Below are positions 1-5,142 of a DNA stretch of 7,232 nt, piece by piece. This DNA comes from an uncultured Lachnospiraceae bacterium (GTDB lineage Bacteria > Bacillota > Clostridia > Lachnospirales > Lachnospiraceae), in contig CAMWUP010000102.1 of NCBI GenBank assembly GCA_947177465.1, forward strand, positions 1 to 7,232. Direction: 5' to 3'. Under the pieces are notes generated by a model. It was not told the DNA's origin. It saw only the letters and a program-made list of their open reading frames with translations, and made no database searches. How positions within the stretch are numbered: the stretch's first letter is position 1; each line of letters opens with the position of its first letter. The position numbers and the translations under genes are program-made.

Positions 1-58
1 CCCCCCCGCCCCGACCCCGCCGGGCCCGCTCCCCCCGACTCCCCCCGCGCGGCCCGGG
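1..58. other. C/G-only low-complexity end, probable artefact
   Basis: Only four of these bases are A or T, and there are several runs of six or seven C. Nothing else in the window has this composition. Read in frame with the channel gene that follows, it stays open but gives a Pro/Ala/Gly/Arg string, where the pore-lining S6 helix of a potassium channel should be hydrophobic. The coding match to the family begins abruptly at about base 59. I infer a sequencing or assembly artefact at a contig end rather than real biology. Confidence 0.6.
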
Positions 59-550
59 GTGGGGATGGTCGCTATTCCAACAGGTATTATTTCTGCGGGT
101 TTCGTAGAGTATTATACGAAAATCAAAGTGGGAGGTTATTCACGGCATGACGCGGATTTTATCACCCTGAATATTACAAGCGGACATTCCTTTGTGGGAC
201 TGTCGTTGAAGGAGCTCATGCTTCCGCAGGGACTTTATACCGCAGTAGTGCTTCGGGGAGAGGATGTGTACACGCCCCACGAAGGTCTGGTGCTGGAGGA
301 GGGCGACAGTCTGCTGCTCGGTACTGTCAGCAGGGGACGGTTTGCGTGCCGCATAGAGGAGGTATGTCTGGAGGCAGGCAATAGCTGGATTGGCAGCAGG
401 ATAAAGGAGTTGGATATTTCCCGCAGGGTTTTTGTTGTGATGGTAAAGCGCGGAAACAAAAATATTTGTCCGCAGGGTTCCACGCTGCTTAAGGAAGGCG
501 ATGTGGTACTGCTGTTAGAGAAGGTATTAAAAAACAGCGGATTGAGATAG
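59..550 (+). CDS. Potassium channel, C-terminal part (5' end missing)
   Basis: This is the C-terminal piece of a voltage-gated-type potassium channel, an inner-membrane protein that passes K+ and carries cytoplasmic regulatory domains. The first residues, GMVAIPTGIISAGFVE, match the end of the pore-lining S6 helix as seen in prokaryotic Kch/Kv-like channels. After a short linker come two TrkA-C (RCK-C) domains, at about residues 35-91 and 98-157, each with the usual hydrophobic beta pattern and an L-x-E-G-D turn (LEEGDSLLL and LKEGDVVLL). RCK-C domains commonly bind small regulatory ligands in the TrkA/KtrA/channel families; the ligand here cannot be told. The voltage-sensor and pore segments S1-S5 and the selectivity filter are absent because the gene runs into the G+C-only window edge. 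The GTG at 59 is only where the readable frame begins, not a true start. The stop at 548-550 lies 24 bp inside the convergent CPBP gene. Confidence 0.85.
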   Translation: MGMVAIPTGIISAGFVEYYTKIKVGGYSRHDADFITLNITSGHSFVGLSLKELMLPQGLYTAVVLRGEDVYTPHEGLVLEEGDSLLLGTVSRGRFACRIEEVCLEAGNSWIGSRIKELDISRRVFVVMVKRGNKNICPQGSTLLKEGDVVLLLEKVLKNSGLR

Positions 551-1258
551 CAGCATGGTATAGGCTTCGGGATGAAAGGAAGTGACTGCAATTTGTATTG
601 TCGTCGCGATATTCAAAACCCAGTGGCCTGCCATAATATGGGAAATAGAACTTCCCTTATTGTATTGGAGGCATATCCATATCGTCAAAGGGAAAAAAGA
701 TAAAAAGCGATAGACCATAAATTTCATGTCAAATATCGTAGGAATAAAGCTATGCTGCAGGGCGTAGAAAAATGCGGGGACAAGAATAGCCGCCCATTTT
801 GATGTGAAGCTATTCACGCCGTATCCTAAATATACGCCGTCCTCTGCGATTGTCGTCGTAAGCGGGAGTATAAAAATATTTAGTATAGCAAGACAGGGAG
901 GGATAGGGGCTATCATCATCGGTGCAAGATATGGAAACGCACCATAACAAAGCCATCCGGCAAAATACATTCCCCCCATACCCGTCAGCAGCATTGTGAC
1001 AATAAACAGAAATCCTCTGCAAATGCTTTTGGGGCTTTTTTGATAATGTATCATTTCTGGATATGTTATATGATTTCGTTTGCAAACAATCCATAAAACG
1101 ATGATTGTGACAATGTTAATCACAGAAGCAAGTATTGTCCACCAATGTGTAATTTCTGTTAAATCTTTTTGGGTAATTATGCTGCAAAAAGAAAATGCAG
1201 CTATAAACAGCAAACACCGCAGCGATAAAATAAACCATACTCTTAGATTATATTTCAT
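527..1258 (-). CDS. CPBP-family (CAAX protease-like) membrane protein
   Basis: A 243-residue, very hydrophobic protein with roughly six to eight membrane segments (for example about 8-28, 42-59, 82-102, 108-133, 155-170, 182-198 and 210-226). It resembles the CPBP/Abi intramembrane metalloprotease family. The family's three motifs can be placed: E139-D140 (canonical EExxxR), Y165-xxx-H169 (canonical FxxxH) and H212-xxx-N216 (HxxxN/B). The first motif lacks the usual Arg (Leu144 in its place) and has ED rather than EE, so protease activity is uncertain. The ATG at 1258 is chosen over an upstream in-frame start at 1351 because it has a strong GGAGGA site about 9 bp away and overlaps the end of tetR by only 11 bp, a normal translational-coupling arrangement. 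The 3' end overlaps the convergent channel gene by 24 bp, and no terminator is visible beyond the stop. Family members process peptides, bacteriocins or prenylated proteins; the substrate here is unknown. Confidence 0.75.
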   Translation of the reverse strand: MKYNLRVWFILSLRCLLFIAAFSFCSIITQKDLTEITHWWTILASVINIVTIIVLWIVCKRNHITYPEMIHYQKSPKSICRGFLFIVTMLLTGMGGMYFAGWLCYGAFPYLAPMMIAPIPPCLAILNIFILPLTTTIAEDGVYLGYGVNSFTSKWAAILVPAFFYALQHSFIPTIFDMKFMVYRFLSFFPLTIWICLQYNKGSSISHIMAGHWVLNIATTIQIAVTSFHPEAYTMLLSQSAVF

Positions 1259-1865
1259 TGACAGTGTCCTCCTCCTTATCCATGCCCTGAAAAAGCAATG
1301 AAACTGTGTCGAAAATAAATATATCACGTCCGGTTTTGGTATATAAATCATATCCTAAAATTTCTTTTGCTGCATTTTTGGCAAGAAAAGCGGTCTGCAT
1401 CGCGGAAACAAGAATAAAGGCAAGTAATTTTTTTGTTTCTTCCTTTTGCTTACTTCTGATGGCAAAAGAAAACCCCCTTTGTGTATAAACGGAATTGCTG
1501 TCTGCCGCATAGCCTTGCATATCACTTAATATGGATATATTGGCAATCGCCGGATTTTCAAAAAGAAAATCGAAGGTCTGGCTTGCCCAGGATATCAAGC
1601 GGGCTTTATCAGACAAACCGTCTGCCTTTGTGAAATCTCTTATATCCGGCGTAAATCCTGTCAACATTTTATTTATTGTTCTTTGTATACATTCTGTTAT
1701 AAGATTTTCTTTGCTTCCAAAAAAATAATTAATGGAACCTAATCCGATATGGGCCCTTTCTGCAATCAGGCGTGAAGTGATTTTTTTTGCGTCGCCGTTG
1801 TACTCTTTCAGTAATGCAGTGGTAATTTCGATTATATGGTTTTTGGTCTTTTCCTTGTCACTCAT
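1248..1865 (-). CDS. TetR/AcrR-family transcriptional repressor
   Basis: A 205-residue one-component regulator. The N-terminal helix-turn-helix covers about residues 9-55, with ITSRLIAERAHIGLGSINYFFGSKENL giving the classic TetR pattern, including the Y-F-F/Y-F-GSKE-L end of the domain. The remaining alpha-helical part (about 60-205) would bind an unknown ligand and form the dimer. The ATG at 1865 is preferred to in-frame codons upstream because an AAGGA site sits at proper spacing, and because the earlier starts would lie within or upstream of the predicted start of transcription. The gene is first in an operon with the CPBP membrane protein, whose start overlaps its last 11 bp. Two palindromic operators lie on its own promoter, so it very likely represses itself and the CPBP gene until a ligand releases it. 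The unit is AT-richer than its neighbours (line 1141-1200 is 30% GC), which may mean transfer. Confidence 0.88.
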   Translation of the reverse strand: MSDKEKTKNHIIEITTALLKEYNGDAKKITSRLIAERAHIGLGSINYFFGSKENLITECIQRTINKMLTGFTPDIRDFTKADGLSDKARLISWASQTFDFLFENPAIANISILSDMQGYAADSNSVYTQRGFSFAIRSKQKEETKKLLAFILVSAMQTAFLAKNAAKEILGYDLYTKTGRDIFIFDTVSLLFQGMDKEEDTVNEI

Positions 1866-1873
1866 AACGTTTC

Positions 1874-1921
1874 CTTTCTGAACGGTGTTCATAAACATAA
1901 TAATGAATACTGTTCAGAAAG
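1874..1921. promoter_or_regulatory. Double TetR-type operator
   Basis: Two copies of a TGAAC-N3-GTTCA dyad are present. The copy at 1879-1891 (TGAACGGTGTTCA) is a perfect 5-3-5 palindrome; the copy at 1904-1916 (TGAATACTGTTCA) has one mismatch. Their centres are 25 bp apart. The whole block is also an inverted repeat with 19-bp arms (1874-1892 and 1903-1921), 17 of 19 positions matching, around a 10-bp centre. The right copy lies between -35 and -10 of the tetR promoter and the left copy just after the predicted start of transcription. This is the expected layout for autorepression by the adjacent TetR protein. That this protein binds here is inference from position and symmetry. Confidence 0.78.
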
Positions 1922-1925
1922 TCAA
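1897..1925 (-). promoter_or_regulatory. Promoter of the tetR-CPBP operon
   Basis: On the minus strand, TTGACT (1925-1920) is followed after exactly 17 bp by TATTAT (1902-1897), a near-consensus sigma-A promoter. Transcription would begin near 1890, about 25 bases before the tetR start codon. One operator palindrome fills the spacer and the other covers the start of the transcript. Confidence 0.8.
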
Positions 1926-1935
1926 TAAAAAACTC

Positions 1936-1964
1936 TTTACAGACCGCATAAATTGCGTTAAAAT
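1936..1964 (+). promoter_or_regulatory. Promoter of the T-box / thrS transcript
   Basis: TTTACA (1936-1941), a 17-bp spacer and TAAAAT (1959-1964) make a good sigma-A promoter, with transcription expected from about 1971. The T-box stem I begins about 35 bases later. Its -35 lies only 10 bp from the -35 of the divergent tetR promoter. Confidence 0.7.
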
Positions 1965-2001
1965 ACCAACTATAAAAATATCCGTGCGAGCGGCAATATA
2001 G

Positions 2002-2239
2002 CAAAACGATGACGAGAAGAGTAAGATAACACGAAGCAGCAGAGAAGGGCGTCCGGCATGTCCGGTGGTGTGAGCGTCCATGCAGAGTTTATCTGAAGAC
2101 CACCTCAGAGCGGCCCTAATCAGGTCCGTATAGTCCGCGTTAAGGACAAATGAGAGGTCTGTGCATAAGCGCAGGCAAGCAGGGTGGAACCGCGTATTTA
2201 CGTCCCGTGCATTACCATTGGTAGTGTACGGGATTTTTT
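2002..2239 (+). ncRNA. Threonine T-box leader riboswitch
   Basis: A tRNA-sensing leader that allows readthrough when uncharged tRNA-Thr accumulates. Stem I shows the K-turn pieces ATGA (2009-2012) and AGAG (2107-2110), the lower helix GAG/CTC (2014-2016 with 2104-2106), the specifier loop with AGAGTA on its 5' side (2018-2023), and the closing helix AGATAA/TTATCT (2024-2029 with 2089-2094). The distal AGAGA bulge is at 2041-2045 and the GGTGTGA loop at 2067-2073. The specifier is best read as ACC at 2099-2101, followed by A as in most T-boxes, which means threonine and fits the downstream thrS. A stem III-like hairpin pairs 2133-2136 with 2144-2147. The antiterminator core AGGGTGGAACCGCG is at 2181-2194; its UGGA would pair with an acceptor end carrying discriminator U, as known for many bacterial threonine tRNAs. 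The competing terminator follows at 2203-2239. Confidence 0.93.
2203..2239 (+). terminator. T-box regulated intrinsic terminator
   Basis: A 14-bp stem (2203-2216 with 2220-2233) containing two G-U pairs, a three-base loop and six T (2234-2239). Its 5' arm includes TCCC, which the T-box antiterminator needs for pairing with AGGG at 2181-2184, so the two structures exclude each other. Confidence 0.92.
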
Positions 2240-2280
2240 GTCTTACCGGAAAGCTTTCTGGATTTTGGACAAAAGACTGT

Positions 2281-2323
2281 TGCCTGCGCTAAAAGCGCTC
2301 CGGCATAGAGGTTAGCGCAGGTA
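2281..2323 (+). repeat. Inverted repeat with alternative hairpins in the leader
   Basis: CCTGCGCTAA (2283-2292) and TTAGCGCAGG (2312-2321) are perfect inverted 10-mers around a 19-base loop; a G-U and an A-T pair extend the stem to 12. The same 5' segment can instead pair locally: GCGCT (2286-2290) with AGCGC (2294-2298) over an AAA loop. The two foldings are mutually exclusive. No T run follows, so it is not a terminator. It lies between the T-box terminator and the first gene of the operon. Confidence 0.6.
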
Positions 2324-2370
2324 CAAAGCAATAAGCACGGTTCAGAAATGGAAAAAAGGAGGGAACAGGT

Positions 2371-2592
2371 ATGGAAAAAGTAAGAGAGACAACACAGAAG
2401 CTGTTTTGCGGTGAAACGATTGTAAATAAGAGGGATTTGTGGTTTTTGGGCGGGCTTATGTTTTTGGCAGGCGTGATTTACGGCTTGATTTTGGCGCCTT
2501 GGACAAAGGGCGTAAGTATGGGCTGCTGCAATGGAAACAACGAAAACCATTATCATAATTCTGATTTGGAAGACGAGGAAGCGCAAAAATGA
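2371..2592 (+). CDS. Small single-span membrane protein, T-box operon
   Basis: A 73-residue protein that I do not recognise. A charged N-terminal stretch (about 1-22) is followed by one hydrophobic segment (about 23-44, WFLGGLMFLAGVIYGLILAP), then a polar tail with Cys52-Cys53, Asn/His-rich residues including His60 and His62, and an acidic end (DLEDEE). The tail could bind a metal, but this is only a suggestion from composition. The ATG at 2371 has an excellent AGGAGGG site at 2357-2363, seven bases upstream, which argues strongly that it is translated. It lies between the threonine T-box and thrS, so it should share threonine-starvation control. The topology is unclear; RD at 21-22 before the segment and K46 after it give little bias. 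It could be a membrane-anchored helper of unknown role. Confidence 0.75.
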   Translation: MEKVRETTQKLFCGETIVNKRDLWFLGGLMFLAGVIYGLILAPWTKGVSMGCCNGNNENHYHNSDLEDEEAQK

Positions 2593-2635
2593 GGTAAAGG
2601 CTGAAAGAAATATATACAGCCGCATTGATTTGAGA

Positions 2636-2651
2636 GCCTGCTAAAGCAGGC
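2636..2651 (+). repeat. Hairpin just before the thrS ribosome binding site
   Basis: GCCTGC (2636-2641) and GCAGGC (2646-2651) form a perfect 6-bp stem with a TAAA loop, ending five bases before the GGAGAG ribosome binding site of thrS. No T run follows, so it should not terminate transcription. It may protect or mark the intercistronic message or tune translation; no function is shown. Confidence 0.5.
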
Positions 2652-2665
2652 AGATTGGAGAGAAA

Positions 2666-4627
2666 ATGAAGATTACGTTAAAAGACGGTTCCGTCAAGGA
2701 ATATGCACAGGCGATGAGCGCATACGATATTGCGCTCGATATCAGCGAAGGGCTGGCAAGGGCGGCATGTGCCGCCGAGATAAACGGAAAGGTGGAAGAT
2801 TTGCGCACGGTTATCGACACGGACTGCACCTTGAGCATTCTGACGGCAAACGATAAGGAAGGGCTTCAGGTGGTGCGTCATACGGCGTCCCATGTGCTGG
2901 CGGAGGCGGTAAAGAGGCTGTTTCCGGAGACGAAGCTTGCCATCGGTCCGTCAATCGATACGGGTTACTACTATGATTTTGATCATGAGCCTTTCTCCAG
3001 AGAGGATTTGGATAAACTGGAAGCAGAAATGAAAAAAATCATAAAAGAAGGGAAAAAGCTGGAGAAATTTACGCTTCCCAGAGAAGAAGCCATTAAATTC
3101 ATGGAGGAGAAAAACGAGCCTTACAAGGTGGAATTAATACGAGATTTGCCGGAGGACGCGGTGATTTCCTTCTACAGTCAGGGAGAGTTCGTGGATTTGT
3201 GCGCAGGTCCCCATCTGATGAGCACAAAGGGTATTAAGGCATTTAAGCTGACCTCTTCCTCCGGTGCATACTGGAGGGGCAAGTCCGAAAACCCCATGCT
3301 GCAGAGAATTTACGGTACTGCTTTTCATAAAAAGGAAGAGCTTGAGGAATATCTGGTTTATCTTGCGGATATCAAGAACCGCGACCACAACAAGCTGGGA
3401 CGAGAGATGGAGCTGTTTACCACGGTGGATGTGATTGGACAGGGACTTCCGCTGCTTATGCCGAAGGGCGCCAAGATGATACAGACCATGCAGCGCTGGA
3501 TTGAGGACGAGGAGGAAAAAAGAGGATATCTGCGGACCAAGACGCCGCTTATGGCAAAGAGCGATTTGTATAAAATTTCCGGACACTGGGACCATTACAC
3601 GGACGGCATGTTTGTGTTAGGAGATGAGGAAAAGGACAAGGAAGTATTTGCCCTGCGTCCGATGACCTGCCCGTTCCAGTACTATGTCTATAAGGCAAGC
3701 CAGAAATCCTACAGGGATTTGCCCCTGCGCTATGGCGAGACTTCCACGCTGTTCCGCAACGAGGACTCCGGCGAGATGCACGGACTGACCCGTGTCCGCC
3801 AGTTTACCATATCCGAAGGACATCTGATTGTCAGACCGGACCAGATGGTGCAGGAATTTAAGGATTGTATTGCTCTTGCAAGGTACTGTCTGAAAACGCT
3901 TGGCGTGGAGGAGGACGTGACCTACAGGCTTTCCAAATGGGACCCTGAAAATAAGGACAAATATATCGGTGAGGCTGAGGTCTGGGAGGAAACGGAAGGA
4001 CATATCAGAAGCGTGCTCAAGGAGTTGGAGATTCCCTTCTACGAGGCAGTAGGAGAAGCTGCATTCTATGGTCCCAAGGTGGATATTCAGGCGAAGAATG
4101 TGTACGGCAAGGAAGACACCATGATTACCATTCAGTGGGACGCTTTGCTTGCAGAGCAGTTTGACATGTACTACATCGACCAGAACGGCGAAAAGCAGCG
4201 TCCTTATATTATCCACAGAACCTCCATGGGCTGCTATGAGAGAACGCTGGCGTGGCTGACGGAAAAATTCGCCGGCAAATTCCCTACATGGCTCTGCCCC
4301 GAGCAGGTGCGCGTGCTTCCCATTTCCGAAAAATATGCGGCATATGCGGCAAAGGTAGCGGATACTTTAAAAGAAAACGGTATTTTGGCGACGGTAGATA
4401 ACCGCTCGGAAAAAATCGGTTATAAAATTCGTGAAACCAGACTGGCAAAGGTGCCTTACATGCTCGTTGTCGGACAGAAGGAAGAGGAAGAAAACCTTGT
4501 TTCCGTAAGGAGTCGTTTCCTCGGCGATGAAGGGCAGAAAACGCTGGATGTATTTATGAAGGATATTTTAGAGGAAATCCGCACCAAGGCAATCCGTAAG
4601 GAAGAGGTACAGGAAGAAAACAAATAG
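2666..4627 (+). CDS. thrS: Threonyl-tRNA synthetase
   Basis: Class II synthetase that charges tRNA-Thr with threonine in the cytoplasm; 653 residues, near the usual bacterial length (about 640). Domains in order: TGS (about 1-62); editing domain (about 65-225) with H72-xxx-H76 and D177-L-C179, the residues that hydrolyse Ser-tRNA-Thr; catalytic core (about 240-535); anticodon-binding domain (about 545-645). Motif 2 starts at F363-R364-N-E and motif 3 includes R526. The zinc ligands are present as C335, H386 and H517. Two differences from E. coli ThrRS are visible: TCPFQ (334-338) replaces NCPGH, and E384 stands where Asp383 contacts the threonine hydroxyl. The start at 2666 has GGAGAG five bases upstream. 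It is the second gene after the threonine T-box and is expected to rise when uncharged tRNA-Thr accumulates. No clear terminator follows. Confidence 0.97.
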   Translation: MKITLKDGSVKEYAQAMSAYDIALDISEGLARAACAAEINGKVEDLRTVIDTDCTLSILTANDKEGLQVVRHTASHVLAEAVKRLFPETKLAIGPSIDTGYYYDFDHEPFSREDLDKLEAEMKKIIKEGKKLEKFTLPREEAIKFMEEKNEPYKVELIRDLPEDAVISFYSQGEFVDLCAGPHLMSTKGIKAFKLTSSSGAYWRGKSENPMLQRIYGTAFHKKEELEEYLVYLADIKNRDHNKLGREMELFTTVDVIGQGLPLLMPKGAKMIQTMQRWIEDEEEKRGYLRTKTPLMAKSDLYKISGHWDHYTDGMFVLGDEEKDKEVFALRPMTCPFQYYVYKASQKSYRDLPLRYGETSTLFRNEDSGEMHGLTRVRQFTISEGHLIVRPDQMVQEFKDCIALARYCLKTLGVEEDVTYRLSKWDPENKDKYIGEAEVWEETEGHIRSVLKELEIPFYEAVGEAAFYGPKVDIQAKNVYGKEDTMITIQWDALLAEQFDMYYIDQNGEKQRPYIIHRTSMGCYERTLAWLTEKFAGKFPTWLCPEQVRVLPISEKYAAYAAKVADTLKENGILATVDNRSEKIGYKIRETRLAKVPYMLVVGQKEEEENLVSVRSRFLGDEGQKTLDVFMKDILEEIRTKAIRKEEVQEENK

Positions 4628-4629
4628 CA

Positions 4630-4658
4630 TTGACGGTGAATAAACGCCGTATTAATCA
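4630..4658 (+). promoter_or_regulatory. Weak candidate promoter before the DUF1540 gene
   Basis: TTGACG (4630-4635), a 17-bp spacer and TAATCA (4653-4658). The -35 is good but the -10 is poor. The DUF1540 gene may instead be read through from thrS, since the gap is only 70 bp with no convincing terminator. Confidence 0.35.
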
Positions 4659-4697
4659 GCCATACTAAGTCTGACGAATAAAAAAGGAGGACTTACT

Positions 4698-5012
4698 ATG
4701 GCTGAATTATGCTGCAGTGTAGAAAATTGTACCTATAATAATCAGTGTTATTGCTGTAAGGGCGATATTTGTGTCGGCGGAGAGCGGGCGCACAGGGACG
4801 AGGATACCTGCTGTGAGAGCTTTGTGCAGCGCAGGGACGGCGCTTATACAAGCTCCTTAGAGCATCCGAGCCGCATCATCAGTATTGACTGTGAAGCGAC
4901 GGACTGTGTCCATAACGAGGATTACAAGTGTACGGCGGAGCATGTAGACATCAAGGGATGCGGCGCCTGCGACTGTCGCGAGACCGCCTGCGGTACGTTC
5001 CGTGAAAGATAA
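4698..5012 (+). CDS. DUF1540 cysteine-rich protein, two repeats
   Basis: A 104-residue protein with 16 cysteines and two DUF1540-type units. The first spans about residues 5-42 (C6-x4-C11-x5-C17, then I24, G27/G28, T37-C38-C39-ESF). The second spans about 61-101 (I63-D-C65-x4-C70-V-H-N, C78-x-A-x4-I85-x-G87, T96-A-C98-GTF). The second unit is closer to the family pattern; the first has extra CC pairs. The cysteine spacing suggests metal binding, perhaps zinc, but the function of the family is not known. No signal peptide or membrane segment is seen, so it is presumably cytoplasmic. Translation starts at 4698 behind a strong AGGAGG site. It lies between thrS and talC without an obvious functional link. 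Confidence 0.88.
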   Translation: MAELCCSVENCTYNNQCYCCKGDICVGGERAHRDEDTCCESFVQRRDGAYTSSLEHPSRIISIDCEATDCVHNEDYKCTAEHVDIKGCGACDCRETACGTFRER

Positions 5013-5066
5013 AATAATGTATTTTTAGTGAAATAAATGATTTTGCCGAAAAAATAAAATTCTCTC

Positions 5067-5095
5067 TTGTTATCCCCCTTTCTCTGGCATATAAT
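5067..5095 (+). promoter_or_regulatory. Promoter of talC
   Basis: TTGTTA (5067-5072), a 17-bp spacer and a perfect TATAAT (5090-5095). The transcript would begin near 5102, giving a leader of about 40 bases before the talC start. This indicates that talC is transcribed separately from the DUF1540 gene. Confidence 0.75.
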
Positions 5096-5142
5096 GAATT
5101 AGGACTTGTTTCCAAAAATGATATCCAAAGAGGAGAGAACTT

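Noticed and set aside
1258..1351. Longer N-terminus for the CPBP protein starting at 1351
   Set aside because: It would lie deep inside tetR, adds a charged non-family stretch, and the ATG at 1258 has a much better ribosome binding site.
2265..2293. TTGGAC-17-GCTAAA as a possible second promoter after the T-box terminator
   Set aside because: The -10 is poor and lies inside the inverted repeat, which explains its sequence better.
2348..2383. Twelve-codon frame starting ATGGAAAAAA just before the small membrane protein, resembling a leader peptide or a duplicated start
   Set aside because: No ribosome binding site precedes it and it spans the real one; the repeated ATGGAAAAA is short and probably chance.
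2212..2625. 137-codon open frame on the minus strand opposite the leader and the small membrane protein gene
   Set aside because: It is antisense to the T-box terminator and a gene with a strong ribosome binding site, has no family resemblance, and its composition is that of a reversed frame.
3617..4216. 199-codon open frame on the minus strand inside thrS
   Set aside because: Entirely antisense to a conserved synthetase core; no recognisable domain.
4633..4650. ACGGTG/CGCCGT hairpin as a terminator for thrS
   Set aside because: Only six pairs including one G-U and no T run after it.
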